Shown here: piece after piece, positions 8,063 to 15,344 of the stretch | Numbering within the stretch: the stretch's first letter is position 1 | Layout of the letters: each line of letters starts with the position of its first letter | Source: DATHGT01 sp035317605 | Lineage (GTDB): Bacteria; Methylomirabilota; Methylomirabilia; Rokubacteriales; CSP1-6 | NCBI GenBank assembly: GCA_035317605.1 | Contig: DATHGT010000085.1 | Coordinates: forward strand, 1 to 28,542 | Direction: 5' to 3' | DNA length: 28,542 bases | The notes under the pieces: generated by a model | Seen by the model: the letters and a program-made list of their open reading frames with translations, nothing else | What the model was told of the DNA's origin: nothing | The model's database searches: none | Program-made: the position numbers and the translations under genes

Positions 8063-9435
8063 AGCCCGGACGCACCGTGCTCGTCGTCGACGACGAGCCC
8101 TCGATCGTCGACGGGCTCAGGCTCACGCTCGAGGCCGAGGGCTACGCGGTCCGCATCGCGGGCAGCGTGGCCACCGCGCTCGACGCGGTCGTCCAGGGCG
8201 AAGTCCAGGCGGCCATCGTCGACCTCATGCTGCCCGACGGCGACGGGCTCGCCCTCACCCGTGAGCTGAAGAAGCGGGACCGCGCCATCGAGGTGATCGT
8301 GATCACCGCGTACGGCTCGGTCCGCAAGGCCATGGAGGCGACCAAGGGCGCCGGCGCCTTCCACGTCCTCGAAAAACCCTTCGACCCCGACGAGGTGCTG
8401 GGTGTGGTGGCCCACGCCCTCGAGCACAGAAAGCTCCTCGCCGAGAACACCGACCTCAAGCGCCGGCTCGGCGAGCAGGCGGCGGACAGCGAGATCCTCA
8501 GCTCGGCCCCCTCGATGCAGCGGGTGATGGAGACGGTGGCGCGGGTGGCCGACGCCGACGCCAGCGTGCTCATCATGGGCGAGAGCGGGACCGGCAAGGA
8601 GCTGATCGCCAACGCGCTGCACGACAAGAGCCCCCGTCGCGACGGGCCGTGGATCAAGATCAACTGCGCGGCACTCCCCAAGGACCTGATCGAGTCGGAG
8701 CTGTTCGGCCACACGCGGGGCTCGTTCACGGGCGCGACGACCGAAAAGGCCGGCCTGCTCGAGGAGGCGCACAGGGGCTCGCTCCTGCTGGACGAGATCA
8801 CCGAGATGCCGGTCGATCTGCAGGCCAAGCTCCTCCGCGTGCTGGAGGAGCGCGTGGTCCGCCGGCTCGGCGGGACCAAGTCCGTGCCCGTCGATTTCCG
8901 CCTCGTGTCCTCCACGAACCGCCATCCCGACGTCGCGGTCAAGGAAGGTCGGCTGCGGCAGGACCTGTACTTCCGCATCAACACCGTGACCATCCAGATC
9001 CCGCCGCTGCGGGACCGGCGCGAGGACATCCCCATCCTCGTCAAGGCGTTCCTCGAGCGCTATCGGGCGCGGCACGCCCGGCCGGTGGAAGGCATCGAGC
9101 CCGAGGCGTATCGCCGGCTGCTCGCGTACGCGTGGCCGGGCAACGTGCGCGAGCTGCAGCACGCGCTCGAGCGCGCGGTGCTGGTGTCGCGGACCCGCGC
9201 GATCACGGTCGCCGATCTTCCCGACGCGCTCCAGCAGGGCGACTCCGAGGTCAACCACGCGGTGGCGCCGGCCGACGTCCCCGCCGGCTCGCTGGAAGAG
9301 ATCGAGCGCGCCTCGATCGTCAAGGCCCTGGAATCCGCGCGCTGGAACAAGCAAGCCGCCGCCGCGCTGCTCGGCCTCCGCCGCCCGACGTTGTACTCGA
9401 AAATGCGCAAGCACGGCATCCCCCAGCGCCCCTAG
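8059..9435 (+). CDS. Sigma-54-dependent response regulator, NtrC/GlrR family
   Basis: A 458-residue activator with three domains. Receiver: D11, D12, phospho-acceptor D55, T83 and K106. AAA+ domain: Walker A GESGTGKE (174-181), the sigma-54 contact loop GSFTGA (221-226) and Walker B SLLLDEITE (241-249), then WPGNVRELQHALERAV. A Fis-type helix-turn-helix closes the protein (about 412-453, NKQAAAALLGLRRPTLYSKM). The GSFTGA loop keeps the key F-T-G and so should engage RNA polymerase sigma-54. GTG start overlaps the preceding stop. glnB follows, as with GlrR in E. coli; the nearby sigma-54 promoters at 9582 and 14636 are natural candidate targets. Confidence 0.94.
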   Translation: MKPGRTVLVVDDEPSIVDGLRLTLEAEGYAVRIAGSVATALDAVVQGEVQAAIVDLMLPDGDGLALTRELKKRDRAIEVIVITAYGSVRKAMEATKGAGAFHVLEKPFDPDEVLGVVAHALEHRKLLAENTDLKRRLGEQAADSEILSSAPSMQRVMETVARVADADASVLIMGESGTGKELIANALHDKSPRRDGPWIKINCAALPKDLIESELFGHTRGSFTGATTEKAGLLEEAHRGSLLLDEITEMPVDLQAKLLRVLEERVVRRLGGTKSVPVDFRLVSSTNRHPDVAVKEGRLRQDLYFRINTVTIQIPPLRDRREDIPILVKAFLERYRARHARPVEGIEPEAYRRLLAYAWPGNVRELQHALERAVLVSRTRAITVADLPDALQQGDSEVNHAVAPADVPAGSLEEIERASIVKALESARWNKQAAAALLGLRRPTLYSKMRKHGIPQRP

Positions 9436-9457
9436 CGGCCTCCCCCAGATCCGGATT

Positions 9458-9476
9458 GCGCGGGCAAAGCCCGCGC
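9458..9476 (+). terminator. Hairpin after the sigma-54 activator gene
   Basis: A perfect 8-bp stem (9458-9465 with 9469-9476) around an AAA loop, 22 bases past the stop codon. No T-tract. It would separate the signalling operon from glnB, which has its own promoter further down. Confidence 0.5.
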
Positions 9477-9527
9477 TCGGAGCGCGCTTGAAATTAGGGC
9501 GGCGGCGTCGTGGGTGCCTGTTCCGTG

Positions 9528-9546
9528 TGCAATCGCACTCGTTGCA
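9528..9546. promoter_or_regulatory. Dyad TGCAA-N9-TTGCA upstream of the glnB promoter
   Basis: A symmetric TGCAA / TTGCA pair with nine bases between, starting 55 bases upstream of the sigma-54 -24 element. It is reminiscent of NtrC-type sites (TGCAC-N-GTGCA) but is longer by two bases, and its arms differ. Candidate activator site only. Confidence 0.35.
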
Positions 9547-9581
9547 GTTCCTGAATTGCTTTGATTTGTGGACGGCGGGTC

Positions 9582-9597
9582 AGGCATGGGCGTTGCT
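9582..9597 (+). promoter_or_regulatory. Sigma-54 (-24/-12) promoter for glnB
   Basis: The sequence AGGCAT-GGGCG-TTGCT matches the sigma-54 consensus TGGCAY-N5-TTGCW at all but the first base. The invariant GG (9583-9584) and GC (9595-9596) are exactly ten bases apart. Transcription would begin near 9608, giving a leader of about 16 bases that just includes the ribosome-binding site of glnB. Confidence 0.72.
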
Positions 9598-9623
9598 CTA
9601 CGGTGCGCGCCGGGGAGGAGCCC

Positions 9624-9962
9624 ATGAAAAAAGTCGAAGCGATCATCAAGCCCTTCAAGCTCGACGACGTGAAGGAGGCGCTGACCGGGATCGGGGTCAT
9701 CGGAATGACGGTCTCCGAGGTCCGCGGCTTCGGCCGACAGAAGGGTCACACCGAGCTGTACCGTGGCGGCGAGTACACCGTGGACTTCCTGCCCAAGATG
9801 ATGGTCGAGGTCGTCGTGCCCGATCATCTCGTCGACAAGGTCGTGGACGTGATCGCGGACGCGGCGAAGACCGGGAACATCGGCGACGGCAAGATCTTTG
9901 TGCACCCGGTCGAGAGCGCGGTGCGTATCCGCACTGGCGAGCGTGACGAGAACGCACTCTAG
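9624..9962 (+). CDS. glnB: PII nitrogen regulatory protein (GlnB/GlnK)
   Basis: A 112-residue PII protein. It starts at the ATG at 9624, preceded by GGGGAGGAG; an earlier in-frame start lacks support. T-loop residues 37-55 (GRQKGHTELYRGGEYTVDF) include Tyr51, the residue uridylylated by GlnD. The B-loop TGNIGDGKIFV (83-93) binds ATP. PII senses 2-oxoglutarate and ATP/ADP and controls Amt, glutamine synthetase adenylylation and NtrB-type kinases. It is followed 69 bases later by amt, the classic glnK-amtB pair, although the upstream neighbourhood is that of enterobacterial glnB. The paralogue name is therefore uncertain. Confidence 0.96.
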   Translation: MKKVEAIIKPFKLDDVKEALTGIGVIGMTVSEVRGFGRQKGHTELYRGGEYTVDFLPKMMVEVVVPDHLVDKVVDVIADAAKTGNIGDGKIFVHPVESAVRIRTGERDENAL

Positions 9963-10031
9963 CGCGGCGACCGTCAGCCTGCATCCCGGTCCACAAACCT
10001 GCGATTCGTCAACGAGGCCAAGGGGGAAACC

Positions 10032-11453
10032 GTGAAGAGACGAGCGGTCTCACTGATGCGACTGGCTCTGGCCGTCGGCGTGCTGTGTATGCTGTTCACC
10101 GCCGCGGCCACCGTGTGGGCCCAGACGACTCCGGCTCCGCCGACTCCCGCCCCGGCGGCGCCCGCGGCGCCTCCCAAGATCGACTCCGGGGACACGGCGT
10201 GGCTCCTGACGTCGTCGGCCCTCGTGCTGCTGATGACGGCGCCGGGCCTGGCGCTGTTCTACGGGGGCATGGTCCGCCAGAAGAACGCGCTCGCCACGAT
10301 CATGCAGAGCTTCATCATCATGGCGCTGATCTCGGTGCAGTGGGTGCTCTGGGGCTACAGCCTCGCCTTCGGTCCCGACAAGGGGGGCATCATCGGGGGC
10401 TTCGAGTGGATCGGCCTTCGCGGGGTCGGGCTCACCCCGAACCCCGACTATGGGGCCACCGTCCCGCACCAGGCGTACATGGTCTTTCAGCTCATGTTCG
10501 CGATCATCACGCCCGCGCTCATCACCGGGGCGTTCGCGGAGCGGATGAAGTTCTCGGCCTTCATCGTGTTCACGCTGGTCTGGGCCACGCTGATCTACGA
10601 TCCGCTCGCGCACTGGGTGTGGGGCACCGGCGGCTGGCTGAAGGGCAAGGGCGCGCTCGACTTCGCGGGCGGCACCGTCGTCCACATCAGCTCCGGCGTG
10701 TCGGCCCTGGCCATGTCGCTGGTGATGGGCAAGCGCCGCGGCTACGGTCGTGAGCCGATGCAGCCGCACAACTTGCCCCTGACGGTTGCCGGCGCGGCGC
10801 TGCTCTGGTTCGGATGGTTCGGCTTCAACGCCGGCAGCGCCTTGACCGCGGGCGCCCTGGCCACGAGCGCATTCGTGGTGACCAACACGGCGACCGCCGC
10901 CGCCGCGCTCGGCTGGATGTTCACGGAGTGGATGGCCCGCGGCAAGCCGACCGTGCTCGGGGCGGCGTCCGGCGCCGTCGCCGGACTCGTCGCGATCACG
11001 CCGGCGTCGGGGTACGTGAGCCCGATGGCAGCGATCGTCATCGGCGCGGTGTCCGGCTTCCTCTGCTACAGCGCCTGTAACCTGAAGGCGAAGCTCGGCT
11101 ACGACGACTCGCTGGACGTGGTGGGCGTCCACGGCGTGGGCGGCACGTGGGGCGCCCTCGCCACCGGGATCTTCGCGTGGAAGCTGATCAACCCCGACGG
11201 CGGCGACGGGCTCTTGCACGGAAATCCGGGCCAGCTGGGCGTGCAGATCGTGGCCATCCTCGCCTCCTGGGTCCTGGCCTTCGTCGGCACCTACATCATC
11301 GCCAAGGTCCTGGACATGGTCATGGGGCTCCGGGTCACCGACGAGGACGAGGCGTCCGGCCTCGATCTCTCGCAGCACTCGGAGACCGCGTACGCGTTCG
11401 GCGGCAGCTCGTACAGCGAGTTCGAGAGCCGGTCGCGACCGGCGGCCCATTGA
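10032..11453 (+). CDS. amtB: Ammonium transporter, Amt family
   Basis: A 473-residue membrane channel for ammonium. A cleavable signal peptide (about 1-30, ending VWA) is followed by a Pro/Ala linker and eleven predicted membrane helices starting about residue 53. The twin histidines of the pore are H218 in FAGGTVVHISSG and H367 in VVGVHGVGGTWG. ALFYGGMVRQKN (74-85) is a family signature. GTG start at 10032 with AGGGGG upstream. The cytosolic C-terminal tail (LRVTDEDEASGLDLSQHSETAY) is the segment that meets PII in AmtB. Directly after glnB in the same direction, so very likely co-transcribed from the sigma-54 promoter. Confidence 0.96.
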   Translation: MKRRAVSLMRLALAVGVLCMLFTAAATVWAQTTPAPPTPAPAAPAAPPKIDSGDTAWLLTSSALVLLMTAPGLALFYGGMVRQKNALATIMQSFIIMALISVQWVLWGYSLAFGPDKGGIIGGFEWIGLRGVGLTPNPDYGATVPHQAYMVFQLMFAIITPALITGAFAERMKFSAFIVFTLVWATLIYDPLAHWVWGTGGWLKGKGALDFAGGTVVHISSGVSALAMSLVMGKRRGYGREPMQPHNLPLTVAGAALLWFGWFGFNAGSALTAGALATSAFVVTNTATAAAALGWMFTEWMARGKPTVLGAASGAVAGLVAITPASGYVSPMAAIVIGAVSGFLCYSACNLKAKLGYDDSLDVVGVHGVGGTWGALATGIFAWKLINPDGGDGLLHGNPGQLGVQIVAILASWVLAFVGTYIIAKVLDMVMGLRVTDEDEASGLDLSQHSETAYAFGGSSYSEFESRSRPAAH

Positions 11454-11473
11454 ACCCGCCCGTCTTGATTTTG

Positions 11474-11515
11474 AGGGAGCGATTCCCTAACGTAGGGCGT
11501 CCGGGGTGGACGCCC
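11474..11515 (+). terminator. Two hairpins between amt and glnA
   Basis: A small stem (11474-11478 with 11484-11488) is followed by a perfect 8-bp stem (11495-11502 with 11508-11515, five-base loop). No T-tract. They may terminate or attenuate read-through from amt into glnA. No sigma-54 match or known glutamine-riboswitch core was found in the 142-base gap. Confidence 0.45.
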
Positions 11516-11595
11516 CCAGGTGGCCCCGCTCCGCGGACCACCCAGGTGTTCCGCAACAACCGTCGATCCCTCAATGGAGAGGAGAAGGAGTTCCG

Positions 11596-13020
11596 ATGAC
11601 CCCCAAGGACGTGCTGAAGTTCGCCAAGGAGAAAGGCGTCAAGATCGTCGATCTCCGCTTCATCGACCTGCCCGGCCTGTGGCAGCACTTCTCGATCCCG
11701 GTGTCCGAGCTGAGCGAGGGCATCTTCGAGGACGGCCTCGGGTTCGACGGCTCGTCGATTCGTGGCTTCCAGACGATCGACGAGTCCGACATGCTGCTGA
11801 TCCCGGATCCGTCGTCGGCCCAGATGGATCCGTTCACCGCGGTGCCGACGCTGGTGCTGATCTGCAACGTCAAGGACCCGATCACCGGCAAGTGGTATTC
11901 GCGGGACCCGCGCTACATCGCCCAGAAGGCCGAGGCGTACGTCAAGAAGAGCGGCATCGCCGACACGATCTTCATCGGCCCCGAGCTCGAGTTCTTCTTC
12001 TTCGACTCGATCCGCTTCGACCAGACCTACAACGCGGGCTACTACTTCATCGACTCCGAGGCGGGCGCGTGGAACACGGGCAAGGAAGGCACGGAGAGCA
12101 ACCCGAACCTCGGCTACAAGCCACGCTACAAGCAGGGCTACTTCCCGGTCCCGCCGATGGACAAGTTCCAGGACATCCGGTCGGACATGGTGCTGGCGCT
12201 GGAGTCGGTCGGGGTGCGGGTCGAGGTGCATCACCACGAGGTGGCCACCGGCGGGCAGACCGAGATCGACATGCGCTTCGACACGCTGACCAAGATGGCG
12301 GACAAGGTCCTCTGGTACAAGTACTGCGCGAAGAACACCGCGCGAAAGTGGGGCAAGACCGCGACCTTCATGCCCAAGCCCTTGTTCCAGGACAACGGCT
12401 CGGGCATGCACACGCACCAGTCGCTCTGGAAGAACGGCAAGAACCTCTTCTACGAGCGGGGCGGCTACGCCGACATCAGCAAGATGTGCCTCTACTACAT
12501 CGGCGGCATCCTCAAGCACGCGCCGGCGCTGCTCGCGCTGATCGCGCCGTCGACCAACAGCTACAAGCGGCTGGTGCCCGGCTACGAGGCACCGATCAAC
12601 CTGGTGTACAGCCAACGCAATCGATCGGCGGCCATCCGCATCCCGATGTATTCGAAGTCGGAGGGCGCCAAGCGCATCGAGTTCCGCACGCCCGACCCGA
12701 CCTGCAACCCGTATCTCTCGTTCGCGGCCTGCGTGATGGCCGGCCTCGACGGCATCGCCAACAAGATCGATCCCGGCAAGCCGGTGGACAAGGACCTCTA
12801 CGAGCTGCCGCCGGCCGAGCAGAAGAAGATCAAGCAGCTTCCCGGCGATCTCTCGATCGTGCTCGACAACCTCGAGAAATCGCACGACTGGCTGCTCAAG
12901 GGCGACGTGTTCACGCCCGACGTCATCGAGACATGGATCGAGTACAAGCGCAAGAACGAGGTGGACGCGGTGCGCCTGCGCCCGCACCCGTGGGAGTTCG
13001 CGCTGTATTTCGATATTTAG
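11596..13020 (+). CDS. glnA: Glutamine synthetase type I (GlnA)
   Basis: A 474-residue enzyme that makes glutamine from glutamate, ammonia and ATP in a dodecamer. Landmarks are GFDGSSIRGFQ near residue 50, metal-binding IGPELEFFFFD, HHEVATGGQTEIDMRF, the glutamate-site GSGMHTHQSLWKNGKN, NSYKRLVPGYEAP and RIPMYSKSEGAKRIEFRTPDP. KDLYELPPAE carries Tyr402, equivalent to the adenylylated tyrosine (Y397 in E. coli), so control by GlnE and PII is expected. The ATG at 11596 has GGAGAAGGAG upstream. It follows amt and is the assimilation end of the ammonium block. Confidence 0.97.
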   Translation: MTPKDVLKFAKEKGVKIVDLRFIDLPGLWQHFSIPVSELSEGIFEDGLGFDGSSIRGFQTIDESDMLLIPDPSSAQMDPFTAVPTLVLICNVKDPITGKWYSRDPRYIAQKAEAYVKKSGIADTIFIGPELEFFFFDSIRFDQTYNAGYYFIDSEAGAWNTGKEGTESNPNLGYKPRYKQGYFPVPPMDKFQDIRSDMVLALESVGVRVEVHHHEVATGGQTEIDMRFDTLTKMADKVLWYKYCAKNTARKWGKTATFMPKPLFQDNGSGMHTHQSLWKNGKNLFYERGGYADISKMCLYYIGGILKHAPALLALIAPSTNSYKRLVPGYEAPINLVYSQRNRSAAIRIPMYSKSEGAKRIEFRTPDPTCNPYLSFAACVMAGLDGIANKIDPGKPVDKDLYELPPAEQKKIKQLPGDLSIVLDNLEKSHDWLLKGDVFTPDVIETWIEYKRKNEVDAVRLRPHPWEFALYFDI

Positions 13021-13069
13021 TTGGAGGTTCCGCTCGGGCTGGTCGTTCGAGCGACCGTGATCGATTGCA

Positions 13070-13096
13070 TTGGGGGGAGCGAGACGCTCCCCCCAA
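13070..13096. terminator. Bidirectional terminator between glnA and the porin gene
   Basis: A perfect 12-bp stem (13070-13081 with 13085-13096) around an AGA loop, between two convergent genes that end at 13020 and 13140. The stem works equally from either strand. A weaker hairpin (13041-13045 with 13052-13056) precedes it. Confidence 0.8.
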
Positions 13097-13139
13097 CGCC
13101 CCCCTCGGTTTTTCGGAATCGGGTCTCGTTCCTGGCGCG

Positions 13140-14411
13140 TCAGAAGCGGACGATCAGGTCGATCGCGGGGACGAATTGAAGCCTGCTTGTTTGATCGTTG
13201 TAGGGTCGTGCGTCCGGTGACCAGTCGACGCGAAGCTCGGGCCGGATGCTCACGCTCCGCAGGGGCTTGTAGGTGGCCCCGATCGTCAGGTCGAAGAAAC
13301 TGGCGGCAAAGCCCGGCCGTCCGAGCTGACCCGTTCGGGTTCCTTGCTCATCGCGGAACCATTCGACGCGCGTCCCCAACCTCAATCGGGGATCGACGTC
13401 GTAAAAGAGGTTGACCGTGGTCCCGTACCATTTCGCATCTTGCCGGCGACCGGTGACGATGTCCGCGGAAGCATTCGACTCGTAGCCCAGGTGGCCACCC
13501 GCGGACAGGAGCCATGCCTCCGTCGAGCCCAGCTTGACCGTAAGATAGCTGCTGAGCAGGCTTCGGTAGTCGCGATCGTTGTCTGGCTGCTCCGGCCCCG
13601 TGATCCAGGCGGTCGCCCAGTTGTAGCGTTTGTCGGGGGAGTTCCAGAGGAACCCGCCATGGAAGGTGACCATGTCGTTGTTGTCCTTGAAGACATCCCA
13701 GCCCCGCACGACACCGACTAGGACGTCGAGCGTGGGCATGACGTGCAGCGTCGTCATCACCCCGGTATGGGTGAACGGGGTCGCGTAGACGTTCTCGTAC
13801 GTGCGCGAATAGAAATCGGTGTCTGCACCCGGATACACCTCGCGACCCATCAGCGTGTAGAACTTGCCAGCCTTGATGTCAACGCCCCCGGATGTGAGCA
13901 GTCGAGGGAGGTGCACCTCGAGGAACACCTGAGGCAGGTCGATGCCGACGCGATTGACCTCACGGAAGCTCTTGGGCCCGTCCGATCCGACTCCAGATCT
14001 CGGATCGAAGCCCGTGAAGCTGCTGAACATCCCGGTCGCGACGAAGAACGGAGCGTCGTGACCGACGAAGAAGTCCACGCGATAGCCAATGTTGAATCGG
14101 TCGTCGTGCTCCAGCGTGTTCTCGAGGACGAAGTACGCTTGGTTGAGCCGATAGTCGTTCGACCGCCAGCCGTAGTTGGTCCCGAAGTTGACGCGATCCC
14201 GCGGGCTGTGGAGGTTGCCGGCGAAGCCCTGCTGGATCCACCCATAGACCTGGGTCCCGGCGGACTCCAGGCTGTGCCCCAGGGAAGTGGGCAGCAGGAG
14301 GTCCATCAGCAGCCATCGATCCGCGGGCTCGGCGAGGACGGGGCTCGCCTCCGACAGCGCAAAGACCGAGGTGCAGGCGACGACGACGATGCCCCGTTTC
14401 AACGAGATCAT
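13140..14411 (-). CDS. Outer-membrane beta-barrel porin (OmpL-like, BBP2 type)
   Basis: A 423-residue outer-membrane protein. Signal peptide about 1-27 (ISLKRGIVVVACTSVFALSE, with cleavage near VLA-EP). The N-terminal part of the mature protein (YGWIQQGFAGNLHSPRDRVN, then YGWRSNDYRLNQAYFVLENT) looks like the beta-barrel porin-2 family. Alternating strands run to the end, and the final residue is Phe (IDLIVRF), the outer-membrane insertion signal. The ATG at 14411 has a GGAGAGGAG Shine-Dalgarno; an upstream in-frame start adds no signal. It lies between glnA and the urea-uptake operon, so a role in passing small nitrogen solutes is plausible, but substrate cannot be read from the sequence. Confidence 0.82.
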   Translation of the reverse strand: MISLKRGIVVVACTSVFALSEASPVLAEPADRWLLMDLLLPTSLGHSLESAGTQVYGWIQQGFAGNLHSPRDRVNFGTNYGWRSNDYRLNQAYFVLENTLEHDDRFNIGYRVDFFVGHDAPFFVATGMFSSFTGFDPRSGVGSDGPKSFREVNRVGIDLPQVFLEVHLPRLLTSGGVDIKAGKFYTLMGREVYPGADTDFYSRTYENVYATPFTHTGVMTTLHVMPTLDVLVGVVRGWDVFKDNNDMVTFHGGFLWNSPDKRYNWATAWITGPEQPDNDRDYRSLLSSYLTVKLGSTEAWLLSAGGHLGYESNASADIVTGRRQDAKWYGTTVNLFYDVDPRLRLGTRVEWFRDEQGTRTGQLGRPGFAASFFDLTIGATYKPLRSVSIRPELRVDWSPDARPYNDQTSRLQFVPAIDLIVRF

Positions 14412-14586
14412 ACGGCTCCTCTCCGTGTCGGAATTGTTCCCGCGGCAACAGTAAATGCCGCTTGACCTCAGCATGTCGTCAGTCTGTGAACGGTCGGTCT
14501 CAAGAACCCGTCAACGGCGAGAGATCCACCGGGTCGCTGCTGACGGGACAGGCATCGAGCGCGTGTATGCGGAGGACGCGAGCAGC

Positions 14587-14604
14587 CGGCGCATCCTCGC
14601 GCCG
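14587..14604. promoter_or_regulatory. Dyad CGGCGC-N6-GCGCCG upstream of the ANTAR-gene promoter
   Basis: A perfect 6-bp inverted repeat with a six-base spacer, 32 bases before the sigma-54 element. It could be a regulator site. As RNA it would form a hexaloop hairpin, but the loop (ATCCTC) lacks the G4 of ANTAR targets. It is the only other structure noticed in the 254-base divergent gap 14412-14665. Confidence 0.3.
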
Positions 14605-14635
14605 CGGAAACGACTGATTCTTTGGCGCTCGCCTC

Positions 14636-14651
14636 TGGCATTGCACTTGCC
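14636..14651 (+). promoter_or_regulatory. Sigma-54 (-24/-12) promoter for the ANTAR regulator/urt operon
   Basis: TGGCAT-TGCAC-TTGCC matches TGGCAY-N5-TTGCW except the last base. GG (14637-14638) and GC (14649-14650) are exactly ten bases apart. The start of transcription would fall near 14661-14662, only about four bases before the ATG at 14666, implying a nearly leaderless message. Confidence 0.7.
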
Positions 14652-14665
14652 CCGCACCCGGCTCC

Positions 14666-15253
14666 ATGAGGCCGGCCAAACCCCGCTGGCGAGTCGCGAT
14701 TGTGGACGACCACGAACGGTCTCGGGCCGCGCTACGTGCGGCCATCTGGGCGGCGGGCGGCGAGGTCGCGGGAGAGGCGAGCCGGTGCGTGGACGCGCCC
14801 GCCCTGCTGGAACGCACGAAGCCCTCGGTGGCGGTCTTCGCGGTGGGGTTGCCGGACGGTGATGGGATCGAGGTCGCGGCCGAAGTGATCGCGCGCGGGA
14901 CGTGTCCTGTCGTGCTGTTCACGAGCCACACCGACGACGCGCTGGTCGAGCGCGCGACGGCGGCCGGCGTCATGGCCTATCTGCTGAAGCCGTTGCGTCC
15001 GGCCGAGCTGGCCCCCGCGCTCGACCTGGCCATCGCGCGCTGGCAGGAAGCGCGCGCGCTCCGCGCCCGGCTGGAGGAGCGCAAGGTGATCGAGCGCGCC
15101 AAGGGCGCGATGATGCAGCGCCACGGCCTCACCGAGGACGAGGCGTTCAAGCGCATGCGCCGGACCGCGATGGACACGCGCCGGCCGATGGTCGAGATCG
15201 CGCGCGCGGTGCTCGTCTCGGAATCACTCGCTCCCGAGTTGCCCGCGAAATAA
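14666..15253 (+). CDS. ANTAR-domain RNA-binding antiterminator with degenerate receiver (AmiR/NasT-like)
   Basis: A 195-residue regulator. The N-terminal receiver-like domain (about 7-125) keeps the acidic pair D14-D15, T86 and K108. The phospho-acceptor position is alanine: SVAVFAVGLPDGDG where the family has ..LLD.xLPDGDG, so A59 replaces Asp. A helical linker leads to a C-terminal ANTAR domain (about 134-188: ERKVIERAKGAMMQRHGLTE, DEAFKRMRRTAMDTRRPMVE). ANTAR domains bind paired six-base-loop RNA hairpins and prevent transcription termination. AmiR likewise has a receiver that cannot be phosphorylated and is controlled by a ligand-binding partner. A matching RNA lies just downstream, before urtA. 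No Shine-Dalgarno is obvious; a sigma-54 promoter ends about 15 bases upstream of the ATG. Confidence 0.92.
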   Translation: MRPAKPRWRVAIVDDHERSRAALRAAIWAAGGEVAGEASRCVDAPALLERTKPSVAVFAVGLPDGDGIEVAAEVIARGTCPVVLFTSHTDDALVERATAAGVMAYLLKPLRPAELAPALDLAIARWQEARALRARLEERKVIERAKGAMMQRHGLTEDEAFKRMRRTAMDTRRPMVEIARAVLVSESLAPELPAK

Positions 15254-15305
15254 GCAACACCAGCCCGGCCAAGATCGAGCGTCCCCAGCAAATTCGCTCA
15301 CTTCA

Positions 15306-15340
15306 GTGCGGTACGTCGCTTGCACCCTGGCGACGCGCAC
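15306..15340 (+). promoter_or_regulatory. Long hairpin in the urtA leader
   Basis: 15306-15310 pairs with 15336-15340 and 15314-15319 with 15330-15335: eleven pairs with a three-base bulge on the 5' side and a ten-base loop. It stands immediately upstream of the two hexaloop hairpins and may be part of the same regulatory RNA. Confidence 0.55.
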
Positions 15341-15344
15341 ATCA

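Noticed and set aside
10050..11450. Long minus-strand open frame opposite amt
   Set aside because: Shadow of the amt gene; rich in Arg, His, Asp and Gly with no fold signature.
11454..11595. Possible glutamine riboswitch upstream of glnA
   Set aside because: Simple hairpins are present but the conserved core of the glnA RNA motif was not found.
14443..14460. Minus-strand sigma-54-like sequence (GGCAT...TTGC) before the porin gene
   Set aside because: The GG and GC are eleven bases apart instead of the required ten, so it was not counted as a promoter.
14587..14604. A third hexaloop-type ANTAR hairpin upstream of the ANTAR gene
   Set aside because: The six-base loop ATCCTC has A1 but C instead of G at position 4, and it would lie upstream of the predicted transcription start.
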